Source: Defluviitalea phaphyphila
GTDB taxonomy: Bacteria; Bacillota; Clostridia; Lachnospirales; Defluviitaleaceae
Direction: 5' to 3'
Length of the DNA: 64,000 nt
Assembly (NCBI RefSeq): GCF_001466305.1
Contig: NZ_JWID01000002.1
Location: 71,344 to 135,343, forward strand
Part shown: positions 1-8,341 of the stretch, one piece after another
Layout of the letters: the number at the start of each line of letters is the position of its first letter
How positions within the stretch are numbered: the stretch's first letter is position 1
Translations under genes and position numbers: made by a program
The notes under the pieces: generated by a model
Database searches by the model: none
The model's input: only the letters and a program-made list of their open reading frames with translations
What the model was told of the DNA's origin: nothing

Positions 1-2
1 AT

Positions 3-500
3 AGATTAATTGCAGAAGAATTTGTGGAAAATAGGCCGAGAAAAGGTATTTTTGCTGCAGAAATATCAAAAAAAGATCTTTATAAAATGTTAGATGTTAG
101 AGTTGCATTAGAAACACTTGCAGTTACAGAGTGTTGTAAATTGATTACTGATGAACAAATGAATGAATTAAAACAATTATATAAAGACTATACAGAAAAA
201 TTAAATAGTGGAGAATATGCAAAAGCAAGTCAATTAGATAGTCAAATACATAAATATATAGCTATAGTTACAAATAATCAAAAATTAGTAACATACATAA
301 GTGAAATAGAAGATATTTTTGCGTACACTAGGCCTTGCAATGTGAAATGGACAAAAACAAAGATTAATAGATCAATACGAGATCATAAAAATTTAATTGA
401 AGCAATTTTTAATAGAGATGAAGAAAGAGCAATGGATTTAGTAAGAGAAGATATAGAAGCTATGAGAGATTTACTTAAACAAAATGAAAAAATATCTTGA
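3..500 (+). CDS. GntR/FadR-type transcriptional regulator, C-terminal part (cut by left edge)
   Basis: This is the ligand-binding (FCD, all-helical) half of a GntR-family repressor. The frame stays open to the left edge, and the residues before the first possible GTG (position 24) read like the end of a winged helix plus the usual PR(K/R)GIF linker. That GTG is therefore not the real start; the DNA-binding domain lies outside the window. FCD metal-site residues are visible as Asp and His in LDSQIH and His in RDHKNL. The last usual His (REH in relatives) appears as Asp here (VREDIEAM), so metal or ligand binding may differ. It lies 30 bp before the catabolic genes in the same direction and probably controls them in response to a sugar-acid intermediate. 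The family call is firm; the ligand is unknown. Confidence 0.85.
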   Translation, partial: RLIAEEFVENRPRKGIFAAEISKKDLYKMLDVRVALETLAVTECCKLITDEQMNELKQLYKDYTEKLNSGEYAKASQLDSQIHKYIAIVTNNQKLVTYISEIEDIFAYTRPCNVKWTKTKINRSIRDHKNLIEAIFNRDEERAMDLVREDIEAMRDLLKQNEKIS

Positions 501-530
501 TAATAATTTTTAAAATGAGGAGATGAAGAT

Positions 531-1364
531 ATGAAATTATGTTATCAAGTTGCAACTCCAGATGTAGCAATTGCAGATTCGGTTACAGCTTATCAAGGAC
601 CTTTGGAAAAAAGTTTTTATGATTTAGCTTCCTTTGGATATGATGGAGTAGAGTTAATGACATTAAATCCATCAGAACTAAATTGGGATTTTGTAAGAAA
701 AGAAGCAGAAAAAAATAAGTTAGATATTGTATTAGTATGTACTGGAGAAATATTTGGACAATTAGGATTAAGTTATACGAATCCAAAAGAAGAAGTAAGA
801 AAAGAAGCAATAAGAAGAACAAAAGAAATAATAGATTTTGCTTCAGCCTTAAATGCAAATATTAATATTGGTAGAATTAGGGGTCAGTACTGTAGTGAAC
901 TTTCTAAAGAGCAAACAGAAAAATATGCAGTTGATGCATTTAAAGAAATCAGTGAATACAGTGGAAAGAAAAATGTAGAAATTGCTTTAGAAACTGTAAC
1001 AATTATGCAAACTAATTTTATTAATACCTTAGAAGAAGCAGTCAATATAATTGAAGCAGTAGATAATCCATATTTTAAACTTATGATGGATGTGTTTCAT
1101 TTAAATTTAGAAGAGAAAGATATTTGTGAGGCAATAAAACAATATAGTAAATACAATATACATGTTCATTTAGCAGATAATAATAGAAGATATCCAGGTC
1201 ATTGTGGCCTAGATTTTGAAAAAATCATAACTACATTCAAAGAATGCGGTTATAATAGAAATTTTTGCACAGAAATTTTCCAAATTCCTAATCAAGAAGC
1301 AGCAGCTAAGGGAGCAATTAATCATCTTAGACCTATATTTGATAAAGTTTATGGGAAAAAATAA
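531..1364 (+). CDS. Xylose-isomerase-like TIM-barrel sugar isomerase/epimerase (hydroxypyruvate-isomerase-like)
   Basis: A 277-residue protein of the AP-endonuclease-2/sugar phosphate isomerase-epimerase superfamily. It has the usual length and typical barrel elements: GYDGVELM near residues 39-46, ALETV near 154-158, MMDVFHLN near 186-193 and HVHLADN near 211-217, which carry the Glu/Asp/His metal ligands of this fold. The start follows a GAGGAG ribosome site. Members interconvert ketoses, epimerise free sugars or isomerise hydroxypyruvate and tartronate semialdehyde. With a hydroxyacid dehydrogenase and a glycerate kinase downstream, a hydroxypyruvate or tetrulose/pentulose step is plausible. 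It is clearly different from the other two barrel enzymes of the operon (3171-4067 and 10493-11404). The exact substrate is inference. Confidence 0.75.
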   Translation: MKLCYQVATPDVAIADSVTAYQGPLEKSFYDLASFGYDGVELMTLNPSELNWDFVRKEAEKNKLDIVLVCTGEIFGQLGLSYTNPKEEVRKEAIRRTKEIIDFASALNANINIGRIRGQYCSELSKEQTEKYAVDAFKEISEYSGKKNVEIALETVTIMQTNFINTLEEAVNIIEAVDNPYFKLMMDVFHLNLEEKDICEAIKQYSKYNIHVHLADNNRRYPGHCGLDFEKIITTFKECGYNRNFCTEIFQIPNQEAAAKGAINHLRPIFDKVYGKK

Positions 1365-1384
1365 ATAATAAAGGGGGAAGTATT

Positions 1385-2212
1385 ATGACAAAAGAAAGGA
1401 AAGAAGAACTTAAAAATTTATGTTTTAAATTTAGAAATGATTTAATAGATCTTTTATATAGTATTCAAACAGGTCATCCTGGAGGGTCTTTATCTTCAAC
1501 TGAAATTATTACAACATTATTTTTTGAAGAAATGAATATTGACCCTAAAAATCCTAATAAAGAAGGAAGAGATAGATTTATAATGTCAAAGGGTCATGGA
1601 TGTCCCATGCTTTATTTAAATATGGCTGAAAAAGGGTATTTCCCTAAAGAAGATTTAAAAACTTTAAGACAAGTAGATAGTTATTTACAAGGTCATCCAT
1701 GTGCGCATAAAACTCCAGGGATTGAGCTTTCTACAGGACCTTTAGGTATAGGACTTGGTGCAGGTCTTGGTATGGCATTAGGAGAAAAATTAAAAAATAG
1801 TACTGCTAATATTTATGTTTTATTAGGAGATGGAGAAATACAAGAAGGAGGAATTTGGGAAGCAGCAATGGCAGCTTCAAAATTTAAAGTCAATAACCTT
1901 ATTGCTATATTAGATAATAATGGAGTGCAATTAGATGGTACATTAGAAGAAATTATGCCAATGGGGAATATTGGAAATAAATTTGAAGCTTTTGGGTGGA
2001 ATGTTATACATTGTGATGGTCATGATGTTGAATCAATTTCAGATGCTATAAATCAAGCAAAAAAATCTAAAGATAAACCTACAATCATTATTGCAAAAAC
2101 TGTAAAAGGAAAAGGAATATCCTTTATGGAAGGAAAAAATACATGGCATGGTAAGCCTATAGGTGAAGAAGAGTATAAATTGGCTAAAGCCGAACTAGAG
2201 GGGGTAGTTTAA
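1385..2212 (+). CDS. Transketolase, N-terminal (thiamine diphosphate-binding) subunit
   Basis: At 275 residues this is the first half of a two-gene transketolase. Visible are TGHPGGSLS near the start, the SKGHGCPMLY region, GPLGIGLGAGLG and the ThDP/Mg motif GDGEIQEG followed about 25 residues later by LDNNG. It needs the partner at 2212-3153 for an active site, since ThDP binds at the interface. The stop and the partner's start share one base (TAATG), so translation is coupled and a 1:1 complex is expected. Split transketolases occur in central metabolism and in dedicated pathways, for example the AptAB apulose-4-phosphate transketolase of D-apiose use. Here the operon context argues for a pathway-specific role. 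It would move a two-carbon ketol unit to or from an aldose phosphate. Confidence 0.92.
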   Translation: MTKERKEELKNLCFKFRNDLIDLLYSIQTGHPGGSLSSTEIITTLFFEEMNIDPKNPNKEGRDRFIMSKGHGCPMLYLNMAEKGYFPKEDLKTLRQVDSYLQGHPCAHKTPGIELSTGPLGIGLGAGLGMALGEKLKNSTANIYVLLGDGEIQEGGIWEAAMAASKFKVNNLIAILDNNGVQLDGTLEEIMPMGNIGNKFEAFGWNVIHCDGHDVESISDAINQAKKSKDKPTIIIAKTVKGKGISFMEGKNTWHGKPIGEEEYKLAKAELEGVV

Positions 2213-3153
2213 TGGTAGAAAAGATTGCAATTAGAGATGCCTATGGAAAAGCATTATTAAATTTAGGAAAGAAAAATGAAAAAGTTGTAGTTTTAGAATC
2301 AGATGTTGGAAATTCTACTAAGAGTATTTTATTTGGGAAAGAATTTCCTAAACGTTATTTTAATGTAGGAATTAGTGAATTTAATATGGTATCAATGTCT
2401 GCGGGTTTTGCTTGTGAAGGATTTATTCCTTTTATAAATACATTTGCAGTTTTTATGACTACAAGAGGAGCAGATCCTATGCAAAGTTTAATTGCATATG
2501 ATAAATTGAATGTTAAAATTGCTGGTACATATGCAGGATTATCAGATTCTTATGATGGAGCAAGTCATCAAGCAATTACAGATATATCTTTTGTAAGGTC
2601 TATACCAAATATGACAGTAATATCAGTAAGTGACCCTATAGAAACAGAAAAAGCAGTTGAAGCGATTGCAGAATATGATGGTCCAGTTTACTTAAGATTA
2701 AGTCGTGCTGCTGCTCCAATTATATTTGATGAAAATTATGATTTTAAAATTGGAAAAGGCGTACAATTAAGAACTGGAAAAGATGTTGCAATTATTGCGA
2801 CAGGAACAATTTTGCATAATGCATTAGAAGCTGCAGAATTATTAAAGGAGGTGGGAATTGAGGCAACAGTTATTAATATTCATACTATAAAACCTATTGA
2901 TGAAGAAATAATTATAAATGCTGCAAAATTTACAGGAGCAGTTGTAACTGTAGAAGAACATAGTATACATGGAGGATTAGGTAGTGCTGTATCAGAAGTA
3001 TTATCTAAATATTGCCCAACTCCAATGGAATTTGTTGGAGCTGTAGATTTTGCAGAATCAGGAGATTACAATCAGTTGTTAGAAAAATATGGCTATGGGC
3101 CAAAAGCAATAGTAGAAAAAGTAAAAATGGTTATTAATAAAAAAACTAATTAA
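2212..3153 (+). CDS. Transketolase, C-terminal (pyrimidine-binding plus C-terminal domain) subunit
   Basis: A 313-residue second half of the split transketolase. The pyrimidine-binding domain shows VGISEFNMVSMSAGFA, including the catalytic Glu that activates ThDP, then the YAGLSDSYDGASHQAITDI region. The transketolase C-terminal domain follows (ATGTILHNALEAAELL, VVTVEEHSIHGGLGSAV). It overlaps the N-terminal gene by one base. Together the pair is as long as a normal one-chain transketolase minus part of the linker, so this is a natural split and not a frameshifted gene: each half has its own start and complete domains. The operon gives no reason to see it as the housekeeping enzyme. The substrate is inferred to be a ketose or ketose phosphate made by the neighbouring isomerases. 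Confidence 0.92.
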   Translation: MVEKIAIRDAYGKALLNLGKKNEKVVVLESDVGNSTKSILFGKEFPKRYFNVGISEFNMVSMSAGFACEGFIPFINTFAVFMTTRGADPMQSLIAYDKLNVKIAGTYAGLSDSYDGASHQAITDISFVRSIPNMTVISVSDPIETEKAVEAIAEYDGPVYLRLSRAAAPIIFDENYDFKIGKGVQLRTGKDVAIIATGTILHNALEAAELLKEVGIEATVINIHTIKPIDEEIIINAAKFTGAVVTVEEHSIHGGLGSAVSEVLSKYCPTPMEFVGAVDFAESGDYNQLLEKYGYGPKAIVEKVKMVINKKTN

Positions 3154-3170
3154 TTGAAAGGAATGATATT

Positions 3171-4067
3171 ATGAAAGATTCAATACATAAATATTTTCAA
3201 ATAGGAACAATTCAATGGATGAGTCATCCAACATATGATGTGCTTGACTCTATAAAAACAATTGCGTGTGATGATTTTTTTGATGCAATAGAAATATCAA
3301 AATTTAGCGATGATGAAACAAGAGAAAAAGCAAAAAAAATGTTAGAACAATCTCATTTAAAAGTATGTTATGGAGCACAACCTAGATTACTTGGTCCTAA
3401 ATTGAATCCTAATGATATTGATGAAGAAGGAAGAAAGGCAGCAGAAGCTACTTTAATTGAGGCAATTGATGAAGCAGAATATTTAGGAGCAAAAGGAATT
3501 GCTTTTTTAGCAGGTAAATGGGAAGAAGAAACAAAAGATTTAGCATATGCTCAACTATTAAAGACAACAAGAAATGTATGTGATTATGCTGCAAAAAAAG
3601 GAATGACTGTTAACTTAGAAGTATTTGATTTTGATATGGATAAAGCGGCATTAATAGGCCCTGCACCTTATGCAGCAAAATTTGCAGCTGATATGAGAAC
3701 TACTCATAATAATTTTGGACTTATGGTAGATTTATCTCATTTCCCAACAACTTATGAAACTTCTAAATTTGTTATTAGAACTTTAAGACCATATATCAAT
3801 CATTTTCACATTGGAAATGCAGTTGTTAAAGAAGGTTGTGAAGCATACGGAGATCAACATCCAAGATTTGGTTTTCCAAATAGTGCAAATGACACACAAG
3901 AATTGTTAGATTTCTTTAAAGTATTAAAAGAAGAAGGTTTCTTTGATGCAGAAAATCCATATGTACTTTCTTTTGAAGTAAAACCATGGAAAGATGAGGA
4001 CCCAGATATTATATTAGCTAATACCAAAAGAGTTATTAATAGAGCTTGGGCACTTTTAGAAGATTAA
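3171..4067 (+). CDS. Xylose-isomerase-like TIM-barrel enzyme, paralogue A
   Basis: A 298-residue TIM-barrel protein of the sugar phosphate isomerase/epimerase superfamily. It is a close paralogue of the protein at 10493-11404 in the same operon: both have a YG(A/G)QPRLL segment near residue 65, LEVFDFDMDK/LEIFDYDIDK, GLMVD(L/S)SH, HFHIGN/HAHMGN, YGD.HPRFGFPNS and SFEVKP near the C-terminus. Glu in LEVFD, Asp and His in VDLSH, His in FHIGN and Glu in SFEVKP are the likely metal/acid-base residues. Known relatives include epimerases, isomerases and at least one sugar-acid decarboxylase (OiaC-type, isoapionate pathway), so epimerisation and decarboxylation are both possible. The paralogues may form a heteromer or catalyse consecutive steps. 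The family is firm; the reaction is not known. Confidence 0.75.
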   Translation: MKDSIHKYFQIGTIQWMSHPTYDVLDSIKTIACDDFFDAIEISKFSDDETREKAKKMLEQSHLKVCYGAQPRLLGPKLNPNDIDEEGRKAAEATLIEAIDEAEYLGAKGIAFLAGKWEEETKDLAYAQLLKTTRNVCDYAAKKGMTVNLEVFDFDMDKAALIGPAPYAAKFAADMRTTHNNFGLMVDLSHFPTTYETSKFVIRTLRPYINHFHIGNAVVKEGCEAYGDQHPRFGFPNSANDTQELLDFFKVLKEEGFFDAENPYVLSFEVKPWKDEDPDIILANTKRVINRAWALLED

Positions 4068-4114
4068 ATTTAAAATATAAAATATAAAATTAAATTATAG
4101 AAAGGAAGATAAAT

Positions 4115-5074
4115 ATGAAAATAGTTATTTTAGATGGATATACTGAAAATCCTGGAGATTTATCTTGGGAAGGTTTTGAAAAATTAGGAGATTTAACTGT
4201 TTATGATAGAACTCCTAATGACAAGATAGTAGAAAGAATTGGAGATGCAGATATAGTATATACTAATAAAACACCAATAACAAAAGAAACTTTAGAGGCG
4301 TGTCCTAACATTAAATTTATTGGATTACTTGCTACAGGATATAATGTAGTAGATGTAAATGCTGCAAAAGAAAAAGGAATTCCTGTATCTAATATTCCAA
4401 CTTATGGAACAGATGCAGTTGCCCAATTTGCTATAGCATTATTATTAGAATTATGTCATCATATTGGAGAACATTCAAATTGTGTAAAAAGGGGAGAGTG
4501 GAGTAATAATCCTGATTGGTGTTTTTGGAAATATCCTTTAGTAGAACTTGCAGGGAAAACTATGGGAATTATAGGATTTGGAAGAATTGGACAAGCTACT
4601 GCAAGAATTGCACAAGCTTTAGGAATGAAAGTGTTAGCATATGACTCATATAAAAATCCTGAGTTAGAATCAGAAACATGCAAATATGTAGAGTTAGATG
4701 AGTTGTTTGCTAATTCTGATGTAATTTCTCTACATTGTCCATTATTTCCTAATACAAAAGGCATTATTAATAAAGATACTATTTCAAAAATGAAAGATGG
4801 AGTTATGATTATAAATACTTCTAGAGGACCATTGATTGTGGAAGAAGATTTAAGGGATGCTTTAAATAGTGGAAAAGTTGGTGGGGCAGCAGTAGATGTA
4901 GTATCCGTTGAACCTATTAAAATGGATAATCCTTTATTAGAAGCAAAAAATATGATTATTACCCCACATATTGCTTGGGCTCCTAAAGAATCAAGACAAA
5001 GATTAATGGATATTGCTGTTGAGAATTTAAAAGCCTTTATTAATGGTTCACCAATTAATGTAGTTAATAAGTAA
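4115..5074 (+). CDS. D-2-hydroxyacid dehydrogenase (glycerate dehydrogenase / hydroxypyruvate reductase type)
   Basis: A 319-residue NAD(P)H-dependent dehydrogenase, the normal length for the family. The Rossmann motif GFGRIG is at residues 154-159 and the catalytic triad is complete: Arg237 in NTSRGP, Glu266 in SVEP and His285 in TPHIAW. The N-terminal pattern (KIVILDGYTENPGDLSWE) is typical of the bacterial D-glycerate dehydrogenase branch. It probably reduces hydroxypyruvate to D-glycerate, which the glycerate kinase starting 38 bp downstream would phosphorylate. The start follows an AAAGGAAG site at good distance. The alternative is another 2-ketoacid reductase of the same branch, such as glyoxylate reductase. 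Confidence 0.85.
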   Translation: MKIVILDGYTENPGDLSWEGFEKLGDLTVYDRTPNDKIVERIGDADIVYTNKTPITKETLEACPNIKFIGLLATGYNVVDVNAAKEKGIPVSNIPTYGTDAVAQFAIALLLELCHHIGEHSNCVKRGEWSNNPDWCFWKYPLVELAGKTMGIIGFGRIGQATARIAQALGMKVLAYDSYKNPELESETCKYVELDELFANSDVISLHCPLFPNTKGIINKDTISKMKDGVMIINTSRGPLIVEEDLRDALNSGKVGGAAVDVVSVEPIKMDNPLLEAKNMIITPHIAWAPKESRQRLMDIAVENLKAFINGSPINVVNK

Positions 5075-5111
5075 TTTTTATACAAATGAGACCCATTAGG
5101 AAGTGACAATT

Positions 5112-6254
5112 ATGAAAGTTGTAATAGCAATTGATTCACTAAAAGGAAGTTTATCATCTATAGAAGCAGGAAAAGCTATTAAAGAAGGAATTTTAAGAGC
5201 TATAAATGCAGAAGTAGTTATTAAGCCTCTAGCTGATGGAGGAGAAGGTACTACTGAAGCTTTTGTAGAAGGTTTTGGAGGAGAATATATATCTGTAGAT
5301 GTAACAGGACCTTTAGGAAAACCGGTAAAGGCTACCTATGGATATCTTAAAGAAAGCAAGACAGCCATCATGGAGATGGCTGCTGCTTCAGGTATTACTT
5401 TAGTAGATCCTAGAGAAAAAAATCCAATGAAAGCAACAAGTTATGGTGTCGGGGAAATGATAAAAGACGCTATAAAAAAAGGATGCCGTCAATTTATATT
5501 AGGCATTGGAGGAAGTGCTACTAATGATGGTGGAATTGGAATGCTTGCAGCATTAGGATTTGAGTTTTTAGATTCAAAAGGTAAAGCGGTATCTTATGAT
5601 GGAGAAGGCCTTGCTCATATTACATCTATTAAGACAGATAAAGTATTAAAAGAACTTAGAGAGTGTAAATTTAAAATAGCATGTGATGTGAATAATCCGT
5701 TATATGGCCCTAATGGAGCAACGTACGTTTTTGGCCCTCAAAAAGGGGTTACTAATGAGATGAAAGAAATTTTAGATAATGGCATGAAAAATTATGCAAA
5801 GGTTACTAAACTTTTTATGAAAAATGATTATGCTAAAGAGCCTGGAGCAGGAGCAGCTGGTGGACTTGGATTTGCTTGTATAAGTTATTTAAATGCTACT
5901 TTAGAACCAGGAATATCTCTTATATTAGATGCCATTAATTTAGAAAATGATCTAAAAGATGCTGATTATGTTATTACAGGAGAAGGAAGATTAGATTATC
6001 AGACATCCATGGGGAAGGCACCTATAGGGGTAGCTAAGCTTGCTAAAAAATATAATTGTAAAGTTATTGCTCTAGCAGGAAGTGTAACAAAAGATGCTAT
6101 AAAGTGTAATGAAGAAGGAATAGATGCTTATTTTTCTATTTTAACTCAAGTTGTTTCATTAAAAGAAGCTATGGATAAAGAAATAGCTAGAAGTAATATA
6201 ATTCAAACTACTGAGCAAATATTTAAATTGATTAAAACTATAAAAGAGAAATAA
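5112..6254 (+). CDS. glxK: Glycerate kinase (GlxK/GarK family)
   Basis: Phosphorylates D-glycerate with ATP (2- or 3-phosphoglycerate depending on class), feeding lower glycolysis. At 380 residues it matches the family. Hallmarks are the N-terminus DSLKGSLSS, PLADGGEGT, GIGGSATNDGG, GAGAAGGLGF and TGEGRLDYQT. I prefer the ATG at 5112 over an in-frame GTG at 5103, because the AGGAAG ribosome site overlaps the GTG and sits 8 bases before the ATG. With the preceding dehydrogenase it makes a hydroxypyruvate to glycerate to phosphoglycerate branch. It is the only obvious kinase of the operon, so any acid-sugar phosphorylation needed for the PdxA2-like enzyme has no dedicated kinase here. Confidence 0.92.
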   Translation: MKVVIAIDSLKGSLSSIEAGKAIKEGILRAINAEVVIKPLADGGEGTTEAFVEGFGGEYISVDVTGPLGKPVKATYGYLKESKTAIMEMAAASGITLVDPREKNPMKATSYGVGEMIKDAIKKGCRQFILGIGGSATNDGGIGMLAALGFEFLDSKGKAVSYDGEGLAHITSIKTDKVLKELRECKFKIACDVNNPLYGPNGATYVFGPQKGVTNEMKEILDNGMKNYAKVTKLFMKNDYAKEPGAGAAGGLGFACISYLNATLEPGISLILDAINLENDLKDADYVITGEGRLDYQTSMGKAPIGVAKLAKKYNCKVIALAGSVTKDAIKCNEEGIDAYFSILTQVVSLKEAMDKEIARSNIIQTTEQIFKLIKTIKEK

Positions 6255-6302
6255 TTATAGATTTTGAATTTAAGAAACGGGGAATATTAGGGGGGTGTAA
6301 TA

Positions 6303-6752
6303 ATGAGTAAAATTACAACAAAAAAAATAATACCACTTTTGTTTATAGCAGTAGGTCTAGTATTTGCAATTGTAGGTTTTACACACCTTGGCTTTTGGGA
6401 TACAGTAGAAGGACCAATGCCCGGTTTTTTTCCATCAATTATGGCAATTGTTATGATTTTTTCAGGAATAATTGCATTTATTCAGTCTTTTAAAGAAGAT
6501 GGGAATGTAGAATATAAAGCACCTGAATTTCTAGTAATTAGTGCGGGAATAGGAATTTTTGTTGCAACTTTTATTATTGGATTAATTCCAACTATTATAG
6601 TATATATAATTCTTTGGCTTAAATTATTTGAAAAAAGTAGTTGGAAAAATACTCTTATAATATTAGCTATAACGTTGTTTATCACAATAGGAGTTTTTGG
6701 AACGTGGTTAGGCATCCAATTCCCAAAGGGAATACTAGAAAATATATTATAG
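6303..6752 (+). CDS. tctB: Tripartite tricarboxylate transporter, small membrane subunit TctB
   Basis: A 149-residue integral membrane protein with four hydrophobic helices, at roughly residues 9-28, 42-60, 74-97 and 112-135. This is the size and topology of TctB. The motif around GPMPGFFPSI between helices 1 and 2 is characteristic. It works with the large permease TctA and the lipoprotein TctC encoded next; the TctB-TctA-TctC order is canonical. The system imports a carboxylate driven by an ion gradient, which implies that the substrate of this operon is acidic. A GGGGGGTG ribosome site precedes the start. Confidence 0.88.
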   Translation: MSKITTKKIIPLLFIAVGLVFAIVGFTHLGFWDTVEGPMPGFFPSIMAIVMIFSGIIAFIQSFKEDGNVEYKAPEFLVISAGIGIFVATFIIGLIPTIIVYIILWLKLFEKSSWKNTLIILAITLFITIGVFGTWLGIQFPKGILENIL

Positions 6753-6768
6753 AGAGAAGGTGCAAAGA

Positions 6769-8277
6769 GTGGGAAATTTAGAATTATTATTAAAAGGTTT
6801 TGCAATTGTTTTAACACCTCAAAATATAGGAGCAGCACTTGTAGGTGCTATATTAGGACTTGGAGTTGGAGCAATGCCAGGAGTAGGAAGTTTAGCAGGA
6901 GTTGCATTATTACTTCCTTTGACTTATAAATTTAATCCAACGACGGCAATTATTATGTTAGGAGCTCTTTATTATTCCAATATGTATGGAGGAAGTTACA
7001 GTGCGATATTGCTTAATATCCCTGGAGATTCTCCAGCAGTTATGACTGCTTTAGATGGATATCCTATGGCCAAAAAGAGAAAAAGACCTGGACAAGCTTT
7101 ACTTACTGCAAATATGAGTTCTTTTATTGGTGGTACAATTGGTATGATTATACTTACTTTTGCAGGACCAGGACTTGCAAATCTTGGATTAAAGTTCGGG
7201 CCATCTGAAATGACGGCTATATTATTAATCGCTATGACTTCTATAAGTTGGTTAGTTGGAGAAAATCCAATAAAAGGTATATTAATTACTATGGTAGGTA
7301 TTTTGATGGCAAGTATAGGGATGGATACTTTATCAGGATCACCTAGATATGATTTTGGAAACATGTACTTATTAGGAGGAATTCCTTTTACTCCTTTTGT
7401 AATTGGTACAGTTGGATTCTCTCAAGTAATAAGTTTAATTAATGAAAGAAATAAAACTACTAAAAAAATGGATACAAAGTTGTCTATTCGTGGAAGTATG
7501 TTAACTAAAAGAGATTTTAAAAGATTAGTCCCTCCTGCTTTACGTTCTGGATTTTTAGGAACATTTGTAGGAGTACTTCCTGGAGCTGGAGCTACTACTG
7601 GTTCATTTATGGGATATGCAATTCAGAAAAAATTTAAAAATGAAGATGAGCTAGGGACAGGAGCAGTAGAGGGTATAGCAGCCTGTGAAGCAGCTAATAA
7701 CGCAGCGGCAGCAGGAGCTTTTGCACCACTTTTAGCACTTGGTATACCTGGTTCAGGGACAGGAGCAGTACTTCTTGGTGGATTAATGATGTGGGGACTT
7801 AATCCTGGACCTTTATTATTTAAGAATGAACCTGATTTTGCATGGGGATTAATTTCTTCTCTATTTTTATCTAATATTTTAACACTTATTGTGGCTATTA
7901 TGGTTATTCCATTTTTAACTAAAATATTATCAGTTCCTACAAAATACATGATACCAATTATTACAGTTGTTTGTGTGGTAGGTTCTTATAGTACTACTTA
8001 TTCTATGTATGGTGTATTTATCATGTTAGCATCAGGAATATTAGGATACTTTCTACAAAAAAATGATTATCCTGTAGCACCAATGTTATTATCTTTTGTA
8101 TTAGCACCATTATTAGAAACAAATATGAGAAAAGCATTTATTATTTCAGAAGGAAGCTTAAGTATCTTTTTTACAAGACCAATTACTCTTGTATTGATGA
8201 TAATTTTTATTTCATTAATTACCGTACCTATTATAAGAGGTATATTAGGAAAAGTAAAAAAACAAAAAACAGCTTAA
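6769..8277 (+). CDS. tctA: Tripartite tricarboxylate transporter, large permease subunit TctA
   Basis: A 502-residue polytopic membrane protein and the main permease of a TTT transporter. Family signatures include GAMPGVGSLAG near residue 40, YYSNMYGGSYSAILLNIPGD, LPGAGATTGSF near 270 and the internally repeated AANNAAAAGAFAPLLALGIPGS segment. The two Gly/Pro-rich repeats are the substrate/ion-site halves typical of TctA. I choose the GTG at 6769, since the AGAAGG site lies 8 bases upstream; an in-frame GTG at 6760 would put the ribosome site on top of the start. It forms an operon with tctB and tctC. Confidence 0.93.
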   Translation: MGNLELLLKGFAIVLTPQNIGAALVGAILGLGVGAMPGVGSLAGVALLLPLTYKFNPTTAIIMLGALYYSNMYGGSYSAILLNIPGDSPAVMTALDGYPMAKKRKRPGQALLTANMSSFIGGTIGMIILTFAGPGLANLGLKFGPSEMTAILLIAMTSISWLVGENPIKGILITMVGILMASIGMDTLSGSPRYDFGNMYLLGGIPFTPFVIGTVGFSQVISLINERNKTTKKMDTKLSIRGSMLTKRDFKRLVPPALRSGFLGTFVGVLPGAGATTGSFMGYAIQKKFKNEDELGTGAVEGIAACEAANNAAAAGAFAPLLALGIPGSGTGAVLLGGLMMWGLNPGPLLFKNEPDFAWGLISSLFLSNILTLIVAIMVIPFLTKILSVPTKYMIPIITVVCVVGSYSTTYSMYGVFIMLASGILGYFLQKNDYPVAPMLLSFVLAPLLETNMRKAFIISEGSLSIFFTRPITLVLMIIFISLITVPIIRGILGKVKKQKTA

Positions 8278-8341
8278 ACTTATGTATATAATTTATTTAA
8301 TTAAATTATATAAATATAAAAAAATTATAGGGGGTCTTAAA

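Noticed and set aside
24-500. GTG at 24 as the start of a short 158-residue gene
   Set aside because: The frame is open to the left edge and codes for the typical end of a GntR winged helix and linker, so the gene begins outside the window.
583-858. Leu-rich minus-strand frame
   Set aside because: It lies opposite a well-supported barrel enzyme, has no ribosome site, and its bias comes from the A-rich coding strand.
1385-3153. Transketolase broken by a frameshift
   Set aside because: Both halves have complete domains and starts with a TAATG coupling, matching the natural two-subunit transketolases.
4459-5109. 216-codon minus-strand frame opposite the hydroxyacid dehydrogenase
   Set aside because: The plus-strand gene has a full Rossmann motif and catalytic triad; the opposite frame resembles no known protein.
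7623-7949. Minus-strand frame inside tctA
   Set aside because: Pro/Ala-rich reading is a shadow of the Gly/Ala-rich TctA repeat.
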